64,000 nucleotides of DNA from positions 219,839 to 283,838 of the forward strand of contig NZ_FOFR01000010.1 of assembly GCF_900110955.1 (NCBI RefSeq), in the 5' to 3' direction. Under the pieces are notes generated by a model that saw nothing but the letters and a program-made list of their open reading frames with translations, made no database searches and had not been told where the DNA came from. Numbering within the stretch: position 1 is the first letter of the stretch; each line of letters starts with the position of its first letter. Shown piece by piece: positions 17,801 through 26,631 of this stretch. This DNA is from Lentzea xinjiangensis (GTDB lineage: Bacteria; Actinomycetota; Actinomycetes; Mycobacteriales; Pseudonocardiaceae). A program made the position numbers and the translations under genes.

Positions 17801-20299
17801 TGGCCGTCCGCTCCCGTGCGGCGGCGGATGGTCACCCCTGTGGTGACGAACGCGTTGACCGGGCAGACGATTCTCTCCGGCGTCATCGGGCTGTCCACAC
17901 ATCCGTGGCTCGCGGACCACGCGGTGCGCGATGTGGTCGTGTTCCCCGGCGCGGGGTTCGTCGACCTGGCGTTGCAGGCGGCACAGTCGGTGGGCCTCAG
18001 CGGGGTGGGGGAGTTCACCATCGCGGCACCTCTGGTGCTGGGCGAGGACACCCGTCACGAGCTCCAGGTGATCGTCGGCGCCGAGGCCGGGGACACCGTC
18101 GAGATCTGCGCACGCGCCGAGGGCGAGGTGGACCAGCCGTGGGTCCGTCATGCCGCGGGCGTCCTGATCGAAGCCGTGAGGAGCACCGAGTCCGCCGGGA
18201 TGCGGCCGACAGGTGCGGAAACCGTTGACCTGCAGAGCCTCTACGGCGAGGCGGAACAGCACGGGTACCACTACGGGCCGGCGTTCCAGCGTCTGACCGG
18301 GGCCTGGCGAGACGGCGGGACGACGTACGCGAACGTCGCGCTTGATCCAAGCCAGGCCGGAGAAGCGCAATACCACGCGTTGCACCCCGCACTGCTCGAT
18401 GCCTGCATGCACCCGATGGTGGCCACGACGGCGGAAACGGTCCTGCCGTTCTTGTGGGACGGTGTCCAGCTCCTCGCGTCCGCCGCCACCTCGTTGCACG
18501 TCCAGTTGCGGCAGGTCGCCGACGGCGAGCTCACTCTGGTCGCCACCGACCCGGACGGGCACCTCGTGCTGTCCGTCGACCGCCTCCTGGTCCGCCCGGT
18601 GGCGGCGGACGCGTTGTCCCGCGTGCCGGGCGGGCTGTTCGAGCTGGGCTGGGAACCGGTGGTGGGTCCGCTTCCCGCTCAGGCAGCACCGGTGCTGAAC
18701 GTGAGCACAGATGAGAAAGCGCTGCCTCATCAGGACGTCGAGGCCGGCTCGGTCCTCGTGCTCACCTGCCCGCCGGCCGCGGGCCCGGTCGCCGACGAGG
18801 TGGAACGGATCACCGCGGACGTGTTGCGGGCGGTCCGGAACTGGCTCGCCGAGGACCGGTTCGCCGGCACGTCGCTCGTGGTGGCGACCGAGAACGCCGT
18901 CGACACGGGCGGAGATGTCGTGGCCGGGCTCGCCCACGCTCCCGTGTGGGGACTGGTCCGCAGCGCCCAGACCGAGCATCCGGACCGCACGATCGTCCTG
19001 CTCGACCTCGACGGCGTGACCCCGCTCGACGACGTCGTGCAGGAGGTCGTCGCCGCCGGAGCACCGCAGCTGGCGGTGCGCGGCGGCGATCTGCTGGCAC
19101 CGAAGCTGATCCGGGCGAGCGCGCCTCGGCAGGAGCCGCTCGACCTCGACGGCACCGTGCTCATCACCGGCGGGTTGGGCACGCTGGGCACCCGTGTCGC
19201 GGCCCATCTCGTGCGGCAGCACGGGATCCGCCACCTCCTGCTCGTAGGCCGCCGAATGCCCGATGACGCGACGCTGATCGTCGATGAACTCGCGGAGCTG
19301 GGGGCGGAGGTGCGCGTCGCGACGTGCGATGTCGCTGATCGCGAGGCAGTGGCCGCTCTGCTCGACACCGTGCAGCCGCCGTTGTCCGGCGTGGTGCACA
19401 CCGCGGGCGTGATCGACGACGGCATGCTCGCCGACCTCGACGCGGAGCGGCTTCACCGGGTCATGGCGCCGAAGGTGCGTGGCGCGTGGAACCTGCACGA
19501 GCTCACCGCCGAGGTGCCGTTGTTCGTGAGCTTCTCGTCGGCGTCGGGCGTGCTCGGATCTCCCGGGCAGGCGAACTACGCCGCGGCGAACACATTCCTC
19601 GACGCACTGGCTGCTCATCGCCGTGCGCTCGGGCAACACGGGCAATCGCTCGCGTGGGGGCTCTGGGACGAGGCGAGCGGCATGACGGGCCACCTCGACG
19701 AGGCGGCACTTCGACGGCTGCGCAGGCTCGGCGTGGTGCCGATGACGACCTCGTACGGCTTGGACCTGCTCGACGCGGCCATCGGCCGGTCCAGCGCGCT
19801 GACGGTGACCGCCCGCTTCGACCTCGCGGGTGCGGACAAGGAGACCGTTCCACCGTTGCTGCGCGGTCTCCTGCCCCGGACGGCGCTGCGTCGAGCCGCC
19901 ACGGCCACCAAGCCCCCGGTGCCGTTGGCTTCGGTACCACCGCAGCAGCGCCGGACGGTCGTGTTGGAACTGGTTCGCGCGTCGATCGCGCAGATCTGCG
20001 GCTATCCGGCGATCGACGACGTGCCGGAGGACAAGGGACTGCGGGAACTGGGTGTCGACTCGCTGTCCGGCGTGGAGCTGCGCAACCGCCTCAACGCCGC
20101 GACAGGCCTGCACCTTCCGGTCACCCTCGTGTTCGACCACCCGACGCCCGCCGCGCTGGCCGACGGTGTGCTCCTCGCGCTGGACGGCGGACCGACGGCG
20201 CCGGACAGGCCGGAGACCGTTCGCGCAGCACCGCTGTTGACGGATGAGGAGCTCTTCGCGTTCGTCGACGACACGACCGTCGGGCGAGCCGATGGCTGA
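14897..20299 (+). CDS. type I modular polyketide synthase ACP-KS-AT-DH-KR-ACP
   Basis: 1800 residues. ACP1 at about 10-85 (Ser46 in GVDSLLAL). KS about 105-530: Cys277 (DTACSSS), His412 (HGTGT), His451 (KSNVGH). AT about 640-930: Ser718 in GHSQGE, with RVDVVQP and YASH (818-821), the pattern of methylmalonyl-CoA-specific ATs. DH about 975-1240: His1008 in [10 protein letters not shown] (usual Gly replaced by Asp) and Asp1168 in LLDACMH. KR about 1415-1600: TGGLGTLG at 1424, Tyr1561 in GQANYAAAN, and IDD at the LDD position (B-type stereochemistry). ACP2: Ser1722 in GVDSLSGV. No ER, no thioesterase. Predicted product: one extension to an alpha-methyl-alpha,beta-enoyl-ACP, a Michael acceptor suited to the ScoD-like enzyme. 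GTG start at 14897 follows GAGGAA. Confidence 0.95.
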   Translation: MSTAWAGSPRSRLVELVRRTVAEVLGYDSADEVEVDVPFGEQGVDSLLALDIRERIAAELGVALPPTIVFEAPTPALAAEYLDRVLSEAGSDDDVVVEVAPAADDPVVIVGMACRLPGGIDTVEGFWQLLLDEDEVIGPLPDDRGWDVEGTYDPDPDTPGSIYVRGGGFLQRVQDFDAGFFGISPREAIGMDPQQRLLLEVSWEALERAGIDPVSLRGTETGVYAGLFSSGYASVLAPVFDEVEGYLSMGTLTGVAAGRVAYALGLQGPAMSVDTACSSSLVTLHLAAQALHAGECDVALAGGVTVLADLTMHIEFCRERALSVDGRCRPFAEGADGFGPSEGAGMLVLQRMSDAVRQNRKVLAVVRGSAVNQDGASNGLSAPNGAAQQRVIRKALRNASLGPADVDIIEAHGTGTPLGDPIEAGALLATYGRRPADQPALVGSAKSNVGHTQAAAGVVGVIKAVLAMQHGVVPRSLHSDTPSSMVDWSAGAVTLADRTVAWPDRGRARRAAVSGFGVSGTNAHVILEQAPQAARSADAAADGPAVWTFAAKSPSALRAYAGKLRHFAEKVDDPAAAGRALVESRSAFAHRAVVFAADRAELVRGLASVAGGVADSRVVVGRVRTGPGPVFVFPGQGAQWPEMARDLLASAPVFARWISECERAFAPYVDWSLTAALRDGVDLSRVDVVQPALFAVLVGLARLWEHHGVLPSAVVGHSQGEIAAAYVAGALTLDDAARVVTLRSREIVALTGLGGMAAVMLGRAEVEHRLSPYGDALALAAVNGPAAMVVSGEVEALEKLLAELTADGVWSRRIDVDYASHSAAVDAIEAEVRAVLAPIRPQSSKITFVSTVTAGAVDTEGLDAGYWYRNLRSAVRFEEAIEFLRASGHRKFVEISPHPVLSTALNQIDDTAFVMHSQHRERTTPADFAMQVGVAHANGIDVDWATLLPPSPASFVDLPTYPFERAEYWPSAPVRRRMVTPVVTNALTGQTILSGVIGLSTHPWLADHAVRDVVVFPGAGFVDLALQAAQSVGLSGVGEFTIAAPLVLGEDTRHELQVIVGAEAGDTVEICARAEGEVDQPWVRHAAGVLIEAVRSTESAGMRPTGAETVDLQSLYGEAEQHGYHYGPAFQRLTGAWRDGGTTYANVALDPSQAGEAQYHALHPALLDACMHPMVATTAETVLPFLWDGVQLLASAATSLHVQLRQVADGELTLVATDPDGHLVLSVDRLLVRPVAADALSRVPGGLFELGWEPVVGPLPAQAAPVLNVSTDEKALPHQDVEAGSVLVLTCPPAAGPVADEVERITADVLRAVRNWLAEDRFAGTSLVVATENAVDTGGDVVAGLAHAPVWGLVRSAQTEHPDRTIVLLDLDGVTPLDDVVQEVVAAGAPQLAVRGGDLLAPKLIRASAPRQEPLDLDGTVLITGGLGTLGTRVAAHLVRQHGIRHLLLVGRRMPDDATLIVDELAELGAEVRVATCDVADREAVAALLDTVQPPLSGVVHTAGVIDDGMLADLDAERLHRVMAPKVRGAWNLHELTAEVPLFVSFSSASGVLGSPGQANYAAANTFLDALAAHRRALGQHGQSLAWGLWDEASGMTGHLDEAALRRLRRLGVVPMTTSYGLDLLDAAIGRSSALTVTARFDLAGADKETVPPLLRGLLPRTALRRAATATKPPVPLASVPPQQRRTVVLELVRASIAQICGYPAIDDVPEDKGLRELGVDSLSGVELRNRLNAATGLHLPVTLVFDHPTPAALADGVLLALDGGPTAPDRPETVRAAPLLTDEELFAFVDDTTVGRADG

Positions 20300-21725
20300 C
20301 GTGGACGAGCTGCGGGGCTACCTCCAGCGGGCTGTCGCCGAGCTCCGCGAGACCCGCGCGGCGTTGCGGAGCCGGCACGAGCCGATCGTGGTGCTCGGCG
20401 CAAGCTGCCGGTACCCCGGCGGAGTCACGTCGGTGGAGGACCTGTGGCAGCTCGTGAGCGACGGACGGGACGCGATCTCGCCGCCGCCCGCCGAGCGCGG
20501 CTGGCCGTCCGACGCTCACGCCGGCGGCTACCTGGACGCGCTGACCGAGTTCGATCCCGCGTTCTTCGGTCTCACCGCGGACCAGGCGGTGGTGCTCGAT
20601 CCTCAGCAGCGGCTGCTGCTGGAGACCTCGTGGGAGGCGATCACCGAGTCGGGCTTGGACCCCTCGGCGTTGCGCGGCAGCCGCACCGGGGTGTTCGTCG
20701 GCTCGATGTACAACGACTTCTACTACCACTGGCGTGACCGCCTGCCGCAGGAGCAGGGTGCTCACCTGGTGCTCGGGAGCTCGACCAGCATGACGGCCGG
20801 ACGGCTGTCCTACACCTTCGGGTTCCACAGCGCCTCGGTCGCGGTCGACACCGCCTGCTCCTCCGGGGTGGTCGCGCTGCACCAAGCGGTGTCGGCGTTG
20901 CGCCGCAACGAGTGCGACCTCGCGCTGGTCGCCGGTGTGTCGATCGCGGCGTCGCCGGCGATGTTCGACTTCTCGCACAGCATGGACATGCTGTCGCCCA
21001 GCGCCAAGTGCCGATCTTTCGCGGACGGTGCCGACGGGTGGGCGTTGTCCGAAGGTGCCGCCACCGTTGTGCTGCAACGCCAGTCCGACCACGAACGCGG
21101 TGAGCTACCCGCCCTCGCGGTGATTCGCGGCGTCGCGGTCAACCACGTGGGTGGCGGTCCCGGCCTCGCCCTGCCCGCCACCGCGCCCCAGGTCCAGGTG
21201 ATCGAGGCGGCGCTCGCGGACGCCGGCCTCACCGCCGAGGACGTCGACGTGGTCGAGGGGCACGGCACCGGTACGCCACTCGGTGACGCCGTCGAGGTCA
21301 CCGCGCTGTCCAGGGCTTACGGTGCGCACCGTCCTGCCGACCGGCCGCTGTGGCTCGGCTCCCTCAAGTCCAACCTCGGCCACACCCAGGCCGCGGGTGG
21401 CCTGGGGGGACTGCTCAAGATGGCGATGGCGATGCGGCACGGCGTCATCCCGCAGTCGTTGCACGCGGACAACCCGTCACGGCACATCGACTGGGACAGG
21501 GCGAACATCCGGCTGGTGGACCGCTCGATCAGGTGGCCTGCCGAAGGCAGGCCGAGGCGGGCAGCGGTCTCGTCGTTCGGCATCAGCGGCACGAACACCC
21601 ATGTGGTTCTCGAAGAACCCGCACCGGACGTCGCAGGGCGTCGCAGCAGCGTGGCCCGGCCTCGGTACCGGCGAGCCCGCTTCTGGCCTTCCGGCTCGGC
21701 ACACCCAACGGAGAACGACCGATGA
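20292..21725 (+). CDS. stand-alone type I ketosynthase with docking helix and AT-deletion scar
   Basis: 477 residues. The N-terminus (DELRGYLQRAVAELRETRAA) is a charged helix like PKS docking coiled coils. Then a full KS: Cys189 (DTACSSG), [21 protein letters not shown] and the end motif SSFGISGTNTHVVLEEPAP. Only about 30 residues follow, ending ARPRYRRARFWP, the pattern of the linker that normally comes after an AT domain (PxYxxxRxW). The AT, reducing domains and ACP are missing, so the gene looks like a module with AT to ACP excised. It overlaps the PKS stop by 8 bases and the ligase start by 4 (ATGA). Possible roles: condensation with ACP2 of the upstream PKS or in trans; undecided. Confidence 0.92.
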   Translation: MADVDELRGYLQRAVAELRETRAALRSRHEPIVVLGASCRYPGGVTSVEDLWQLVSDGRDAISPPPAERGWPSDAHAGGYLDALTEFDPAFFGLTADQAVVLDPQQRLLLETSWEAITESGLDPSALRGSRTGVFVGSMYNDFYYHWRDRLPQEQGAHLVLGSSTSMTAGRLSYTFGFHSASVAVDTACSSGVVALHQAVSALRRNECDLALVAGVSIAASPAMFDFSHSMDMLSPSAKCRSFADGADGWALSEGAATVVLQRQSDHERGELPALAVIRGVAVNHVGGGPGLALPATAPQVQVIEAALADAGLTAEDVDVVEGHGTGTPLGDAVEVTALSRAYGAHRPADRPLWLGSLKSNLGHTQAAGGLGGLLKMAMAMRHGVIPQSLHADNPSRHIDWDRANIRLVDRSIRWPAEGRPRRAAVSSFGISGTNTHVVLEEPAPDVAGRRSSVARPRYRRARFWPSGSAHPTENDR

Positions 21726-23263
21726 GCACAGCGACAACTCCATCGGCGGGAACACTGACCGCGCGGCTCGCCGCGGTCGCCGCCGAACGCCCCGATCACG
21801 TCGCCGTGATCTGCGGCGACGACCGCCGAACGTACGGAGTGCTGAGCGACCGCAGCCTCGGCATCGCCGCGGTGCTCAGCCGGCACGGCGTCACGTCGGG
21901 CACGCGAGTGGGGCTCCTCGGCCGAGACAGCCCTCTGCTGGTGGAACTGCTGTACGCCTGCGCGCACATCGGTGCGGTGCTCGTACCGGTCAGCGCGCGC
22001 TTCACCGTGCCGGAGGTCGAACACGTCCTGGACGACTCGACCGCTGACCTGCTCGTGGTGCAGGAGGAAAGCGCGGACCTGGCGAATCGGCTCACGACGG
22101 CCGCGACGGTGCTGCCCGCCGGTGAGTTCGACTCGGTGGACGTCGGCGTGGAGCTGCCGCCGGTGGCCGCCGAGCCGGACACCCCCGTCGTCCAGCTCTA
22201 CACCAGCGGCACCACCGGCTCACCCAAAGGAGTCGTCCTCGCGCACCGCAGCTTCTTCGCCGTCGCTGACGCGCTGGAGGCGGCGGGCGAGGACTGGGTC
22301 GGGTTCCGGCCCGAGGACACCACGTTGCCGGGCGTGCCGTGCTGGCACGTCGGCGGCGTGTGGTGGGTGACGCAGACGCTCAACGCCGGTGCGACGCTCG
22401 TGCTGATGCCGGCCATCTCCGCCGCGGACATGCTGGGGCTCATCCGGCGGCATCGGGTCACCTACACGTGCGCACCGCCCGCGTTGCTCAGCATGCTGCT
22501 GGATCACGCGGAGGGCATCCAGGGCGCCTTCTCCAGCCTGCGCAAGGTCGTCTACGGCGCGGCGCCGATCGCGGAGTCGTTGCTGCTGCGCTGCCTCGAC
22601 GAGATGGGCTGCGAGTTCGCGCAGATCTACGGCCTCACCGAGACCGGCAACACCGTCGCCTGCCTGCCGCCTTCCGCGCACCGCCCCGGCAGTCTCGTGC
22701 CCGGTGCGGCAGGTCGCCCTTACCCCGGCTTCGCCGTCAAGGTCGTGGACGCCGAAGGCCGCGAGGTGCCCGGCGGAGCCACCGGCGAGCTGTGCGTCCG
22801 CACCCCCGCCCGGATGATCGAGTACTGGCGCCGTCCCGAGGCCACCGCGAAGACGTTGCGGGACGGCTGGATCCACACCGGTGACGTCGGACACGTCGAC
22901 GAGCACGGGTACATCCACCTCAGCGACCGGCTCAACGACACGATCATCCGAGCGGGCGAGAACATCTACCCCGCCGAGATCGAACGAGCGCTGCACGAGT
23001 CGCCGGCCGTCGCCGACGCCGCGGTGATCGGAATCCCCGACGACCGCTGGGGTGAGGCGGTGCTCGCGTTCGTGGTCGCGGCCGACGGTCACCGGCCGAC
23101 CTCCCGCGAACTGCGCCGGTTCCTCACCGACCGGCTTGCCGACTTCAAGATCCCCACCAGGTTCGTGCTCACCGATGGCGTGCCGCGCAACAGCATCGGC
23201 AAGGTGCTTCGGCGTGAACTCCGCGAACCGTACTGGCTGGGCCGAGAACGGAATGTGAACTGA
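21722..23263 (+). CDS. scoC: acyl-ACP/acyl-CoA ligase of the ScoC/FadD10 type
   Basis: 513 residues, ANL adenylating enzyme. A3 motif LYTSGTTGSPKGVVLAHRSF, A5 YGLTETG, A7 HTGDVG, C-terminal hinge DRLNDTIIRAGENIYP and A10 Lys in NSIGKVLRREL. The stretch after A3 (FFAVADALEAAGEDWV, then CWHVGGVWWVTQTLNAGA) resembles FadD10/Rv0099 and ScoC, which load the fatty acyl starter onto the isonitrile ACP. The start overlaps the ketosynthase stop by ATGA. Likely loads a starter acid on the N-terminal ACP of the PKS (inference). Confidence 0.9.
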   Translation: MSTATTPSAGTLTARLAAVAAERPDHVAVICGDDRRTYGVLSDRSLGIAAVLSRHGVTSGTRVGLLGRDSPLLVELLYACAHIGAVLVPVSARFTVPEVEHVLDDSTADLLVVQEESADLANRLTTAATVLPAGEFDSVDVGVELPPVAAEPDTPVVQLYTSGTTGSPKGVVLAHRSFFAVADALEAAGEDWVGFRPEDTTLPGVPCWHVGGVWWVTQTLNAGATLVLMPAISAADMLGLIRRHRVTYTCAPPALLSMLLDHAEGIQGAFSSLRKVVYGAAPIAESLLLRCLDEMGCEFAQIYGLTETGNTVACLPPSAHRPGSLVPGAAGRPYPGFAVKVVDAEGREVPGGATGELCVRTPARMIEYWRRPEATAKTLRDGWIHTGDVGHVDEHGYIHLSDRLNDTIIRAGENIYPAEIERALHESPAVADAAVIGIPDDRWGEAVLAFVVAADGHRPTSRELRRFLTDRLADFKIPTRFVLTDGVPRNSIGKVLRRELREPYWLGRERNVN

Positions 23264-23264
23264 A

Positions 23265-24488
23265 GTGACCACCCCGCTGTTCGACCCCTACAACGCGAAG
23301 CTCGACGAGCCGTGGGAGCAGCTCGCCGCCGACCGGCAAGGCTGCCCCGTCGCGTACTCGCCACACCTCGACGCGGTTCAGATATCGTCCTACCAGGGGG
23401 TCAAGGAGTTCCTGGCCCAGCACCAGGACTACACAGGTACCTACAGCACGTTGTGGCCGCGCACCGAGCCGCTGCCGGTCGACGAGCAGGTGTTCTCCTC
23501 AGCCGACCAGCCCCGGCACACCCGTCAGCGCAAGCTGTTCGTCCGTGCGTTGTCCGCGTCCCGCATCGCCACGATGAGGCCGTTCAGCGAGAAACTGGTG
23601 AACCAGCTCGTCGACGACATCATCGAGGCAGGGGACACCTTCGCGCTCGGCCCGGACTTCGCGATGAAGGTCACGGCGGGACACGTCGCCGAGCTGCTGG
23701 ACATCCCGGAGGCCGACCGGGAGCGGTTCGCCTACCTGTCCGGCCTTTTCGAGCGCAGCACGGCGGGGACCGGCGACGACGAGCTCATCGCGCAGATGGA
23801 CGAGTGGCATCGGCAGCTCGCCGACGTGGTCGCCGAGCGCCGTGCCGCGGGCGAGGTCGACGACGACCTCATCACCAAGCTGTGCTTCGCCGAGGAGGAC
23901 GGTGACCGGCTCACCGAGCTCGAGGTCGCGGCGCTGATCCGGGCGATGATCCGCGCGGGCAACACGACCACCGCCGCGACCATCATCAACACCGTGCACG
24001 CGCTGGAGTCCCACCCGGAGCAGAAGGCGCGCTACATCGGTGACATCGACGGTCTCACGACGTCGCTGGTGCAGGAAGGACTGCGCTACGACGGCCCGGT
24101 GCTCGGGCTGTGGCGGCGTTGCAGCCGCGACACGTCCGTCGCCGGGCATCCCTTGCCCGCCGGACAGCGCGTCTTCACCGTCACCGCCGCGGCGAACCAC
24201 GACCCGGCGGTCTACGACCGCGCGGACGAGTTCGTGGTCGACCGCGACTGGCGGAACCTGCCCGGCCACCTGTCGTTCGGACACGGCATCCACCACTGCA
24301 TCGGCATGAACCTCGCGTTCCTCGAATGCGAGGTCGCACTGTCCACCCTGTACCGCAGATTGCCCGGCCTGCGCCTGGACGAGGAGAGCACACCGGTCCA
24401 GGCGCCCGGCCCGGTCGTGCGCGGCTGGATCGGTGTGCGCATGCGCTACGACAGGGACGTGCTCGCGACCGGGACGAAAGGCGACTGA
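23265..24488 (+). CDS. cytochrome P450 (first of two paralogues)
   Basis: 407 residues. Heme loop FGHGIHHCIGMNLA with Cys345; ExxR region LRYDGPVLGLWRRCSRD lies after QEGLRYD. I-helix reads MIRAGNTTTAAT: the acid that normally precedes the oxygen-activating Thr is Thr instead. GTG start 1 base after the ligase stop. About half of its residues match the second P450 of this operon over alignable stretches such as PRHTRQRKL and RPFSEKL, so the pair arose by duplication. Electrons presumably come from the ferredoxin encoded next. Reaction unknown: desaturation, hydroxylation or epoxidation of the polyketide chain are all possible. Confidence 0.93.
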   Translation: MTTPLFDPYNAKLDEPWEQLAADRQGCPVAYSPHLDAVQISSYQGVKEFLAQHQDYTGTYSTLWPRTEPLPVDEQVFSSADQPRHTRQRKLFVRALSASRIATMRPFSEKLVNQLVDDIIEAGDTFALGPDFAMKVTAGHVAELLDIPEADRERFAYLSGLFERSTAGTGDDELIAQMDEWHRQLADVVAERRAAGEVDDDLITKLCFAEEDGDRLTELEVAALIRAMIRAGNTTTAATIINTVHALESHPEQKARYIGDIDGLTTSLVQEGLRYDGPVLGLWRRCSRDTSVAGHPLPAGQRVFTVTAAANHDPAVYDRADEFVVDRDWRNLPGHLSFGHGIHHCIGMNLAFLECEVALSTLYRRLPGLRLDEESTPVQAPGPVVRGWIGVRMRYDRDVLATGTKGD

Positions 24489-24490
24489 CG

Positions 24491-24712
24491 ATGGCCAACG
24501 TGGTGAAAGTCGACCACGACCTGTGCAGCGGCACCGGTCACTGCGCGGAGATCGCACCGAAGTTGTTCTCGATGAGCGACCGGCGGGCCTGGCCGGAGGA
24601 GAGGACCACCGAGCAGGCCGAGGACACCGAGCTGGCGCACCGGGCCGCGGACGGCTGCCCGTGGTTCGCGATCAGCGTTTCGGACAGCACCGACAACGAG
24701 GAGAACCAGTGA
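24491..24712 (+). CDS. [3Fe-4S] ferredoxin
   Basis: 73 residues. Pattern DLCSGTGHCAEIAPKLF followed near the C-terminus by DGCPWFAI: three cysteines placed as in actinobacterial 3Fe-4S ferredoxins that serve P450s (C-x5-C ... CP). Lies 2 bases after P450 one and overlaps the start of P450 two (GTGA), so it is built to serve both. No reductase gene in the operon. Confidence 0.93.
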   Translation: MANVVKVDHDLCSGTGHCAEIAPKLFSMSDRRAWPEERTTEQAEDTELAHRAADGCPWFAISVSDSTDNEENQ

Positions 24713-25902
24713 GCGACGTCAGGTTCCGGCCTTACACCGCCAAACCCGCGCAGCCGTGGGCCGACCTGGCGGCGGACCGAAACCGCTGCCCGGTGGCGCA
24801 CAACCCGGAACTCGGCGCCGTCCAGGTCACCTCGTACGCCGGGGTGAAGGAGGTGCTGCGCGACCACGGCTCCTTCAGCAGCACCTACAGCAACCTGTGG
24901 CCGCTCGACGCGCCGCTGCCGGAGTACAAGCAGGTCCTGGGCGCAGCCGATCCACCGAGGCACACCCGCCAGCGCAAGCTGCTGGTACGAGCCATGTCCG
25001 CGTCGAAGGTGGCAGCCATGCGGCCGTTCAGCGAGAAGCTGGCTGATCAGCTCGTGGACGACATCATCGCCGCGGGCACTCGCTTCGACCTGATCAACTC
25101 CTACGCGCGCAGGGTCAGCGAGAGCCACGTCGCGGAACTGCTCGGCATCCCCGACGAGGACCGCGAGTCGTTCTCCCACATGGCGAAGCTCATGGAGCTC
25201 AGTGTCGAGGAACGCGAGTCGCACGGGTTCTCGGCGGAGCTGGACGGGATCATCGCCCGGATCGCCGATCTCGTACGGCGTCGCCGCGCGTCCGGCGGGA
25301 CCGGCGACGACTTGATCACCCAGCTCTGCCTCGCCGAGGTGGACGGGGACCAGTTCGACGAGAACGAGATCGCGGCACTGATCCAGCTCCTGGCCGCCGC
25401 GGGCATCAGCACCACCCAGCAGGCCATCGGCAACCTCGTCGTCGCCCTGGAGAGGCACCCCGGCCAGCGGGACGCCTACCTCGCGGACATCGACGGGTTG
25501 ACCGAGGCGGTGGTGGACGAAGGCCTGCGCTACGACGGTCCGGTGATGGGGTTGTGGCGCCGTTGCCTGGCGTCCGCCGAGGTCCAGGGCACCGAGGTGC
25601 GGGCGATGGACAAGACGCTGGTCGTCGTCGCGGCCGCGAACCACGACCCCGAAGTGTTCGCCGACCCGGAGGAGTTCCGCATCGACCGCGAGGACGCGGC
25701 TCAGCACCTCACGTTCGGCGCGGGAATCCACCTCTGCGTGGGGATGAACCTGGCGCGCCAGGAGGTCGGCACCGCTGTCGCCGCGCTGTACCGCCGCTTG
25801 CCCGGCCTGCGCTTGGTCAAGGGCGCCGACGAGCAGATCCCCGGACCGCTGGTGCGGAGCTGGCGGGTCATCGAGATGGAGTACGACCCGCCGGCGAGCT
25901 GA
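24709..25902 (+). CDS. cytochrome P450 (second paralogue)
   Basis: 397 residues. Heme loop FGAGIHLCVGMNLARQE with Cys343. I-helix LLAAAGISTTQQAIG: Ser stands where most P450s have Asp/Glu before the conserved Thr, parallel to the first paralogue (Thr). PRHTRQRKLLVRAMSASKVAAMRPFSEKLADQLVDDII closely mirrors the first P450. GTG start at 24709 has GAGGAG 6 bases upstream and overlaps the ferredoxin stop; longer upstream extension would read through the ferredoxin in another frame. Confidence 0.93.
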   Translation: MSDVRFRPYTAKPAQPWADLAADRNRCPVAHNPELGAVQVTSYAGVKEVLRDHGSFSSTYSNLWPLDAPLPEYKQVLGAADPPRHTRQRKLLVRAMSASKVAAMRPFSEKLADQLVDDIIAAGTRFDLINSYARRVSESHVAELLGIPDEDRESFSHMAKLMELSVEERESHGFSAELDGIIARIADLVRRRRASGGTGDDLITQLCLAEVDGDQFDENEIAALIQLLAAAGISTTQQAIGNLVVALERHPGQRDAYLADIDGLTEAVVDEGLRYDGPVMGLWRRCLASAEVQGTEVRAMDKTLVVVAAANHDPEVFADPEEFRIDREDAAQHLTFGAGIHLCVGMNLARQEVGTAVAALYRRLPGLRLVKGADEQIPGPLVRSWRVIEMEYDPPAS

Positions 25903-25942
25903 TCTTCGGCCGCCGTCGGCACCACCAGGAGGGAACGTCGAA

Positions 25943-26629
25943 ATGAGGGGCAGCGAAGCGCCGCGGCGGAACGTCGTCGTGGCGATCACCGGCGCGAGCG
26001 GCGCGGTCTTCGGAGTGCGGGTGCTGGAGCTGTTGCGGGGCCTGCCCGACGTCACGACCCACCTGGTGGTGTCCAAGGCGGGGATGCTCACCCTGCGCCA
26101 GGAATGCGATCTCGCGGTGGACGAGGTGAAGCGGCTCGCCGACGTCGTGCACCGCTCGGGGGAGATCGGCGCGACGATCGCGTCCGGGTCGTTCCCGGTC
26201 GAGGCCATGCTGGTCGCACCGTGCTCGATCAAGACCCTGTCCGCCATCGCGACGGGCTACACCGACGACCTCGTCGCGCGGGCCGCGGACGTGTGCCTCA
26301 AGGAGGGACGCCCGCTTCTGCTGATGGTCAGGGAAACGCCACTGCACCTCGGTCACCTGCGGTCGATGACGGCCGCGGCGGAAGCGGGCGCCATCATCGC
26401 GCCTCCCGTTCCCGCCTTCTACCAGCGGCCCGAGAGCCTTGCCGACCTGGTCGACCACACCGCACGGCGAGCGTTGGCCAGGGTGGGGCTGCGCGAGCTC
26501 GCCGCGCCCGCGTGGGACGGCGACGTGACCGGCGGGCGGCAGGCCTCACCTGGCCGGCGGCAACCCGGGTTCGTCGAGACGACGCATCGCAACGGATCGT
26601 TGAACGCGATCACCACGGAGAAAGTTTGA
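25943..26629 (+). CDS. ubiX: UbiX-like flavin prenyltransferase
   Basis: 228 residues. NVVVAITGASGAVFGVRVLELL is the N-terminal FMN-binding motif; VAPCSIKTLSAIATGYTDDLVARAADVCLKEGRPLLLMVRETPLHLGHL is the family core, and PPVPAFYQRPES the C-terminal motif. UbiX joins a dimethylallyl unit to FMN to make prenyl-FMN, the cofactor of UbiD decarboxylases. About 30 residues longer than usual at the C-terminus (after LRELAAPAW). AGGAGGGAAC precedes the ATG. Sits directly before ubiD with 2 bases between, so the cofactor supply is dedicated to that partner. Confidence 0.93.
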   Translation: MRGSEAPRRNVVVAITGASGAVFGVRVLELLRGLPDVTTHLVVSKAGMLTLRQECDLAVDEVKRLADVVHRSGEIGATIASGSFPVEAMLVAPCSIKTLSAIATGYTDDLVARAADVCLKEGRPLLLMVRETPLHLGHLRSMTAAAEAGAIIAPPVPAFYQRPESLADLVDHTARRALARVGLRELAAPAWDGDVTGGRQASPGRRQPGFVETTHRNGSLNAITTEKV

Positions 26630-26631
26630 CC

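Noticed and set aside
15446..20140. 1564-residue minus-strand reading frame
   Set aside because: Antisense of the PKS; long open frames opposite high-GC genes are expected. Composition is His/Arg-rich without domains.
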